From Mycoplasma anserisalpingitidis (GTDB lineage Bacteria > Bacillota_I > Bacilli_A > Mycoplasmatales > Metamycoplasmataceae): a stretch of DNA of 64,000 nucleotides. This document shows, piece after piece, positions 56,545 to 64,000 of the stretch. Location: the NCBI RefSeq assembly GCF_007859615.1, contig NZ_CP042295.1:248001-312000 (forward strand), read 5' to 3'. The translations under genes were made by a program, and so were the position numbers. The first letter of the stretch is position 1. The number at the start of each line of letters is the position of its first letter. The notes under the pieces are model-generated. The model saw only the letters and a list, made by a program, of their open reading frames with translations, did not search any database and was not told where the DNA came from.

Positions 56545-58729
56545 ATTAAAATGACTATTACTTACTATTTCAACTTCCACCCTTCCATTAATAACTTTAT
56601 CAGCCAGCTCAGAAAATAATAGCTCCAATAATGGTGGAACAGTAAGCCCTGATTTTGATAAATTTAAGGATACAACAAAAAAGAGAATTAATGATTTTCT
56701 TAATTCGATAATAGATAAAAAAATTGAAGAATACAAAGTTAGATCACGTAATTTATTATCAGAAATTGATAATAATGGTGATAATTTTGCTCAAAAAATC
56801 ATTGAAAGTTTATACATGCAATACTTAAGTAATTTCTTAAGTAAAAATAAAGATCAAATTTTAGATGATTACATTTCTAAAGGAATTGTTATTGTTTATT
56901 CTAGAATTATTTCTGAGAATAAATTTCTTAGTGAAGCAAATATAGACTTTAACGGTGATTCATATCCTGAAGTTAAAGTTGCTGATAGTGATGAATTTAA
57001 TTATGAACACTTGATTGATGATCCAGAAATAAATAGAGAAATTAGCATTAGAAATATCGTGAATTCTAACAAGCTTGAAGATATTAATAGTAAAAATGAT
57101 AAGTACTTTAGTGAACTTGAAGCTGACTTTGATAGATATTTTGCTAATAAAGAGGATTTTCCTAAATTGGATCTGCAAAGCGTTATTGATAAAGATGGCA
57201 CAGTAAGCATAGATAAGAACCCTGAAACAAATGTTTTAGAATTAACTGTACCAAAAAATTATCAAGATTGAGATGATTACATTATTAGAAAAATAAAACC
57301 TAGATTTACTGCTTATGATTTAAGAAAAAATAAAGAAATTGAAAAAGAAGATATCAGTGATGAAGAACAACCTGAAGAAGAACCAATTTTACCTGCTATA
57401 CCTGATATTGTCCCACCTAATGCAACAGATGTTGAAACTAATGTTGATCCTTTTGATGCTAAAATAGGTCAAGAAAATGTTGGAAGATTTAATCCTTATG
57501 TAAATTATGAATATTATGATTCAATTAATTTAACTGATTTAGCCACTAAGTTTTCTGAAAATGTTGATGAATTAAATAAATTCTTTTACTTTAATAATCC
57601 GATTAATACCAGATATGAATATAAGGTTATTAAGTTAAAAAATATTAATGAAAGACTTTACGCTGATATCAAAATAAAAGACTTAGTAAATAATAAAGAA
57701 ATAATTTATGAAAATTCTGAAGTAAAAAAAGAACTAACTAAGAAAAAAACTATTTTAGAACAAATAAAAATCGATACAGTTAATGAAATTTATCTTAAAT
57801 TCTATGAAAGCTTAGGTTTAAATAAAAAGATAGATCTCAAGAAATTAGGAAACACAAAAATTCTTTCTAATACAGTATTTAATATGATTTTTGAATCAAT
57901 AAGAATTTATAGCGATAATAAATTCATTAAAGAAGTTAATTCTATTATTAGTGATTACTTAATTAAATATAAAGATTTAAGTTCTGATGCTCTTTACGAA
58001 AAATTTGGTAAAGATAAAAATAGTGATTTCAGACACGATATTAAATATTTATTACTCAGTTCACATTTTAACTCTTACATCAATAAAATTAATTTCTGAA
58101 ATTATCTCTCAAGAGCATATCAAGAACTATTTAATGAATATGTTTCGTTTATAAATACAAATAAACAAGTTATTCTTCATAATATTGACTTAATTATCAT
58201 TAAAAATGACAAAAACAATTCAGAAAAAACATTAGATAAAGAAAAAATTGAAAAAGTTATTCGTGCGCTAAATAAAGATATTAATTACCTTTTTGGGGTT
58301 ATTAATATTTCTAATCCAGCTGAAATTATTGATGAATATGAAGAATATCTTTCACAAGTTAAAAAAGTTCAAAGTCAATTTAGAAATTTAGCAACAGTAA
58401 CTTCAATAACTAAAAAATTAACAAATGAAGATTTAAATGGAAGTGAAAATGTGCTTGAGAGATTCACTGAAGCGTTTAGAAGTTTAGAGGTTAATCCTGT
58501 AAAACAACCTAAATCTGACTTAATTTTAATTAGAGTTTTGGGTTATGTAATTCTTGGAGTTGGAGTTTTACTTACAATTATTACTTCAGCACTTCAAATA
58601 TTTAAAAATAAAAGAAATAAGAAATCAAGCTCAAAAATTAATGCTAGTTTAGTTTTATCTTGATTAGTTAGTGCACTTATGGTTGTTACATCAATCATAT
58701 TAATTTTAATAGGAAATGGAGGATTATAA
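56534..58729 (+). CDS. large signal-anchored protein of the F1-like ATPase cluster
   Basis: 731 residues. N-terminal signal sequence ends TLSASSENN: the lipobox LSASC seen in other lipoproteins here has Ser26 in place of Cys, so it should be cleaved or anchored without lipid. A long extracellular part (Asp/Glu/Lys/Ile-rich) includes a short Pro/Glu linker ([16 protein letters not shown]). Two C-terminal membrane helices ([20 protein letters not shown] and [20 protein letters not shown] type) end in GNGGL. It could link the cytoplasmic ATPase to the outside. Confidence 0.75.
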
Positions 58730-58730
58730 T

Positions 58731-60272
58731 ATGTCTAATAAAATTCAAATCAAAGCAATTTTTGACTATATTATAGAGTTGAATGGAGATCACAACTTTG
58801 CTCAAAATGAACGCTTAGTACTTAAAAATGATAATAGTGTTAAAGCATTAGTTATATCAGCTTCTGAGAACAAAGCATTTTGTATTGTTAATGTTGATCC
58901 ATCAGAACTCAAAATTGAAGATGAATTCATCATAAGTAAAGAAAGTAATTTAGTAAAAACTTCAAAAAAATTCTTTGGAAAAATTATCGATATTGAAAAT
59001 AATATTGTTTATCCAGCGACTACTAAAGAAACTGTTGAATTTATGGAATATGAATCAAATATCTTTAACAAACCAAATGATTTAATGAGTTATAAATCAC
59101 TAAATGAACAACTTAATACTGGTTATATTTCAGTTGATTTACTTGTTCCTATTGGTAAAGGACAACGTGAGTTAATCATAGGTGATCGTAAAACTGGAAA
59201 AACTTTTATTGCATTAAACACTATTATTAACCAAAAAAATAAAAATGTTAAATGTATTTATGCAGCAATAGGAACTCAACATTCACAACTTTCAACAGTT
59301 TATAAATTACTTGAAGAAAATGGTGCTTTAGAACAAACTATTATAGTTAAAGCTGATTCAGATCGTCCTTATGATCAATATTTACTTCCTTATGTTGCTA
59401 TGGCACATGCTGAGAACTTAAGTTATGAAGATGATGTATTAATTATTTTTGATGATTTAACTACTCACGCAAATATTTACCGTGAAATGGCTTTATTGAC
59501 AAATAAACCTGTTGGTAAGGAAGCGTTCCCTGGAGATATGTTTTATGCTCATTCACGTTTACTTGAAAGAAGTGGTAATTTTACAAATAGAAAAAGTATT
59601 ACCGCACTTCCAATCCTTCAAACTGTTGATAATGACATCACTTCATTAATTTCTTCAAATATAATCAGTATAACTGATGGTCAAATAGTTACTAATAGTG
59701 AAATATTTGCTTCTGGAAAATATCCTGCTGTAGATATTGATTTATCAGTTTCACGTATTGGTGGTATGGTTCAAAGTAAAGAAATTGCTAAAGTAGCTTC
59801 CAAAATTGGAAAAATTTATAAAGCATATAGAAGACAAACAAAACTTTCATCACTTAAATATGACTTAAATGAGCAAACAAATAATTTGATTAAAAATGGA
59901 CTTTTAATTGAAGAGATGTTTAATCAAAAAGGTATTTCACTTTATTCTGAAGAAGATTTATTATTAAACTCTGATTTAATTTCTTGAAATTGTTTAACAG
60001 ATGTTAAAGATGTACAATTAGCCTTAAAATTCTGTCAAGAATTAATTAAAGTAGATGAAAATGCTAGAAAAATATTTGAAAGTACTAAAAATACCAAAAA
60101 TATTGATCCACGTGTTTCTGAATTTTTCAAAAGTGCACTTAAACAGTTTAGTAATAAGTTAGAACTAAATTGAAATATTAAAGTTCAAAATGAATTCATA
60201 CCAATTAAAAAAGATATTTTAAATAATATTATTCAAAAGTTAGGAGTTAACAATGGCAGCGAAAATAACTAA
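58731..60272 (+). CDS. F1-like ATPase alpha-like subunit
   Basis: 513 residues. RecA-type ATP synthase alpha family: P-loop GDRKTGKT (151-158), Walker [36 protein letters not shown] and the signature [14 protein letters not shown] with the Arg finger of alpha subunits. The N-terminal beta-barrel is present. It differs from a true AtpA by low overall similarity and by its neighbours. ATG follows the previous TAA by one base. Overlaps the beta-like gene by 20 bases. Confidence 0.92.
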
Positions 60273-61620
60273 AATTTGAACTGATGTAGTACAAATTAGT
60301 TTTTCTAATGAAGAACTTCCAAAAATTAATACTTTAATTCTAACTGAAGATAATCTAAACTATTTAATGGTAAAAAAAATACTTGATCAAAACAATCTTT
60401 TAGCAATGATTATTTATAATGAAACTCCATTTTATATTAACCAAAAAGTAAAATGCTTAAATAAATCATTTATGGTTCCAGTTGGTCAAAAAGCTAAAGG
60501 TCATGTATTTGATTTTAGTGGTAAATCGTTAAATCAACCTGAAATTAAAGACTTTGATTTTGTTGAAATGGATTCTACTATTGTTAAAAATCTTAATTAT
60601 AAATATGAACCAGAAATTTTAGAAACAGGAATTAAAGCTGTAGATTTCTTCATTCCAATTATTAAAGGAGCAAAAATTGGTATCTTTGGTGGTGCTGGAG
60701 TAGGAAAAACAGTTTTAATGAAAGAAATCATCTTTAATTTATCTAAAAATCAAGAAAAAACCAGTTCTATTTTTATTGGTTCTGGTGAACGTTCACGTGA
60801 AGCGATTGAACTTAAAAATGACCTAGAAGAATCTAATTTAATGAAAAATTCAACTCTTTATGTATCAAGAATGAATGAGTCAGCAGGTTCTAGAATGAGC
60901 ATTGTTCCTATTGGTATAACTGCTGCTGAATATCTTAGAGATAATGAAAAAGAAAATGTACTGCTATTTATTGACAACATCTTCCGTTTTCTTCAAGCTG
61001 GTAATGAAATTTCAGCTTCACTTGATAAAAAGCCTTCTCTTGGTGGATATCAATCGACATTAAACACTGAAATTTCTTCAGTCGAAAACAGAATTTTTGC
61101 AAATCAAAACGGAAATATCACTTCATTCCAAACAGTATTTTTACCTATGGATGATCTTTCTGAACCTTCTGCAGTCGCAATATTTAAGCACCTAGGTGGA
61201 AACTTAGTCCTTTCACGTGAAGTAACTGCCAAAAATATCTTCCCTGCAATTGATCCGCTTGCATCTAGTTCAAGTAGTATTGATCCGATGATAATTGGTC
61301 AAAAACATTATGATGCAATTATAGAAACTAAAAAAATACTTCAAAGATATAAAGAACTCGAAGATGTTATTTTAATTTTAGGAATAGATGAACTTGATGA
61401 TGAAAGTAAAGTTACAGTTAAAAAAGCACTTCAATTACAAAATTTCTTCTCACAATACTTTTTCATGACTGAACACTTTACTCATGAAAAAGGTGTATAT
61501 GTAAAATTAGAAGACACTATTGATTCAGTTATGAGAATTATTAATGGTGAATTTAGTGATGTTGAGCCTGAGAAATTCTTGTATATTTCGACAGTAAATG
61601 ATTTATTAGAAACTAAATAA
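60253..61620 (+). CDS. F1-like ATPase beta-like subunit
   Basis: 455 residues. Beta-type motifs: P-loop GGAGVGKT (146-153), GSGERSRE (catalytic Glu179-Arg180), VLLFIDNIFRFLQAGNE, and FPAIDPLASSSSSI, the alpha/beta signature. Catalytic residues are kept, so ATP hydrolysis is expected. GTTAGGAGTT precedes the ATG. The N-terminal barrel is short and diverged. Last of seven overlapping genes. Confidence 0.92.
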
Positions 61621-61650
61621 TTAAATAAAATTATTTAATAAAGGAGTTAT

Positions 61651-64000
61651 ATGAGAAAAATAACTAAGAAAAAACTATTTTATCTAGGAATGTCTGCAAT
61701 TGCATTTGTTGGTGTTTCTAGTGTTTTAACTATGGGAATTCACTCTCATAATCCTAAAAATAACGTTAATAAAAAGTTTGATACTTTAGGTGAAAGGTTG
61801 GAAGGTAGCGATTCATCATTAAAAGATGATGTTTTAACTAGCGATAAAAATCTTTCAAATAGAGATAATAACTTACCTAAATTAGAAAAACCAGGTACGA
61901 ATAATGAAGAACATGAAAATGAAAATAATAAAACTATTATTAAGTTTTTATTAAATGATGAGAGTAAAACACAAATTGGTGAAACTATAGAACTTACCGA
62001 GGAAGAATTTGAGTCATTTAACTTAAACTTAAACGTTCCTGAGGGTTATGAATTATTGAATAAAAATATAGAAATAGAAAAAAATAGCGAAAATTTAATT
62101 TTTATTAAAGAAATCGTAAAAGATTTAATTTACAAAACTACTTTAAGATTCACATTTGATGAAAAAATCATTTCAAGTGAAGTTGTAACAACAAAAAATG
62201 ATGAAAAAATAATTCTTTCAAGATATATTCCTAGTGGTTATAAACTTGAAAACGAAAACTTTGAAGTTATTATTAATCAAGTAAATGAAATAAATTTAGT
62301 TAAGATAGTTGAAAATCAACCAGAAAAAACCGAAGAAGAAAAACCCAAAGAAATCAAAACAATTCTAAAATACTTTTATGAAGTTAATTTAATTAAAGAA
62401 ATTGAAATTAGTTCAAATATTGATGCAAAAATTAATGCTGGACAGTATTTACCTTATGGTTATGAATTGGTTGAAAGTTCAATTGATGTTATAATTGGTC
62501 AAACTAATTCAATTCAAGTGCAACCTATACCTGTTGAACCAACTGAACCAACTGTTCCAGAAAATCCTGAGAGTGAAAACGAAATTTTTGATGATACTCT
62601 TATTAAAGAAGAAATGATTACAACTAAATTAATTTACAAAGATAATCAATCTAAAGAAGTAGTTTTAGAAAAAACTATCGAAACTAAAAAAGGTGAATTA
62701 ATTTCAGTTAGTTCTTATTTACCAGAAGGATACGAGTTAGTTGAACCTAATCAGTTAGCTATTCCTGGAATTGACAATGAAATTCTAGTAGTTAAAATTC
62801 AAAAGGAAACTATTAAAGCACTTGATACAATAATTAAATTTAATTACAACAATAAAACTATTGAAAGTAAAACATTTAAGCTTTTAGAAAATTCTGAGCA
62901 TACAATTAAAGATATTAATTATGTACCTCTTAATTACCATTTAGTTGATGAAACTATCAAAATTGAAGTAGGACAAGAAAATATCATTAATGTTGAACCA
63001 GATAAAGAAGAAATTAGATTAGTAACTACTACATTAATTTATCATGATAATAATATTGAAATATTAAGAAAAGATATTGTAAAACCTGAAGGTGAAACAA
63101 TTGATTATAAAGAACATCTTCCTGAAGGATATGAATTTGTAAATAAAAATTATTCAATTATTTATGGTAAGGAAAATAAAATCGAAATCCAACCTAAGAA
63201 AAAATTAGTTACAACTACTTTAGTTTTCAAAGAAGGTGATAAAGTTATAAGTGAAAAAACTATTAAAGGTAACGATGATGAAGTGATTATAGCTTCAAAT
63301 TATTTACCAAATAATTACACTTTAGTTGATTCAAATGTTTCTGTCATTACTGGACAAACAAACGAAATTAGCATTAAAAAAGTAGAAGAAATTCATCAAA
63401 CAGTTTCAACTAAATTAATTTTTATTTTAGATGGAAGTGAAATTGGTTATAAATCAATTAGTTCATTAGATAATGCTGTTATTAATGTTAATAGTTATGT
63501 TCCGATTGGGTATAAGGCTAAAAATACTGAACAAGTGATCAAAGTAGGAGAAACCAATAAAGTTGAAATTATTCAAAGTACAATAGTTAATCAAAATTCT
63601 CCTATGGGAATGATAATGATTAATTGAATAACTGAAGATGGAACTATATTAGATCCTTTTCAAAGATTTGAAAGAAGTGGTGACGAGATACCTGTAATAC
63701 AATATATTCCTAATGGGTACGAAGCTTTTGATAGTAATGAAGCTAGAAAAGTAGTCATTGCAAATACAGATAAAAATGTTGCATTTGTTAAAATTAAGAA
63801 AAAACAAGAAGTTGTAATTTTACCTACACCAGAAGTTCAACCAGTAACTCCCGAAGAACCGGAGAAAACTGAGGAAGTTGAAAATACTCCTGCACCAACA
63901 CCTAAACCAGAACCTACTCCAAAACCCGAAGATAGCAATTCTAATAGTGAAAAAATTATTAAAGACAAAACAAATATAGCCGGTAAACCTATTGATCCTA
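61651..64000 (+). CDS. surface protein with MucBP-like repeats (3' end beyond window)
   Basis: At least 783 residues. Basic N-terminus and one membrane helix (LFYLGMSAIAFVGVSSVLTM) without a lipobox, then about ten repeats of 60-75 residues with the pattern T-x-L-I-Y-x-D...YLPEGYELV...G..N.I.V, resembling MucBP-type beta-grasp modules that bind glycans. A Pro/Glu/Thr-rich linker (TPKPEPTPKPEDSN) begins near residue 745, so another domain follows outside the window. AAGGAG 5 bases before the ATG, 30 bases after the ATPase beta-like stop: probably the same operon. Confidence 0.8.

Noticed and set aside
58731-61620. Ordinary atpA and atpD of F1F0 ATP synthase
   Set aside because: The neighbours are not atpBEFHG/C, delta and F0 genes are missing, and both subunits are strongly diverged outside the motifs.
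1-64000. Many truncated ORFs and split genes ending at TGA
   Set aside because: The TGA codons sit at Trp positions of known families (clpB, alaS, mnmA, transposases). In code 4 the pieces join into single genes.

Overview
The window is AT-rich DNA of a mollicute, most likely a Mycoplasma sensu lato of the hominis group (inferred). Nearly every long gene runs through in-frame TGA codons at positions where the family has Trp, so translation table 4 applies; open frames that end at TGA are not gene ends. Several genes have a TATAAT-like box only 6-9 bases before the start codon and no ribosome-binding site, which suggests leaderless mRNAs.

Layout. 1-4500 (minus): alaS (cut by the left edge), mnmA and the infC-rpmI-rplT operon with a structured leader. 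4745-8508: tRNA-Leu, a YgjP-type metallopeptidase, plsY and a CIRCE-controlled short clpB. 8527-10983 (minus): a type II restriction-modification pair (Dcm-type methylase plus HNH nuclease) behind a short leader ORF that ends in a (TA)10 palindrome. 11121-11602: a small membrane protein and tRNA-Thr/tRNA-Ser. 11713-19034 is a plastic accessory block: an intact manA-like isomerase, a BspA-type leucine-rich-repeat lipoprotein, an IS30 remnant, a ToxN/AbiQ-family toxin with three 42-bp RNA-like repeats next to it, a decayed manA copy and a second, larger leucine-rich-repeat lipoprotein. 19294-21152: IS1634-type element A.

21179-34720 is mostly housekeeping and membrane genes: Cof-type phosphatase, Ca-type P-type ATPase preceded by an unexplained small-RNA or leader candidate, voltage-gated-type K+ channel, ECF transporter S component, a Pr6Pr/DUF1600-like membrane protein, the DUF1846-bcp-yaaA operon, a transglutaminase-like lipoprotein and a SLAC1/TDT-type carrier. 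35055-38897 encodes a 1280-residue coiled-coil lipoprotein, followed by IS1634 element B, flanked by a 134-bp target duplication and carrying a 127-bp internal duplication. 41308-42370 is a PanA/PanT-like toxin-antitoxin pair.

42784-64000 looks like one functional region. A 3413-residue signal-anchored helical repeat protein is followed by seven tightly overlapping genes that match the mycoplasma-specific F1-like ATPase cluster: a polytopic membrane protein, a small protein, gamma-like and epsilon-like subunits, a large signal-anchored protein, and alpha- and beta-like subunits. Next comes a surface protein with MucBP-like beta-grasp repeats that runs off the right edge. The giant gene and the ATPase operon share an almost identical promoter motif, each with a long homopolymer tract upstream.

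Strongest candidates for new biology: (1) the ToxN-like locus, where the presumed RNA antitoxin repeats lie 3' of the toxin instead of 5'; (2) the shared promoter linking the giant surface protein to the F1-like ATPase cluster; (3) the pseudoknot-forming RNA upstream of the P-type ATPase; (4) the SSR-controlled leader ORF of the restriction-modification operon.
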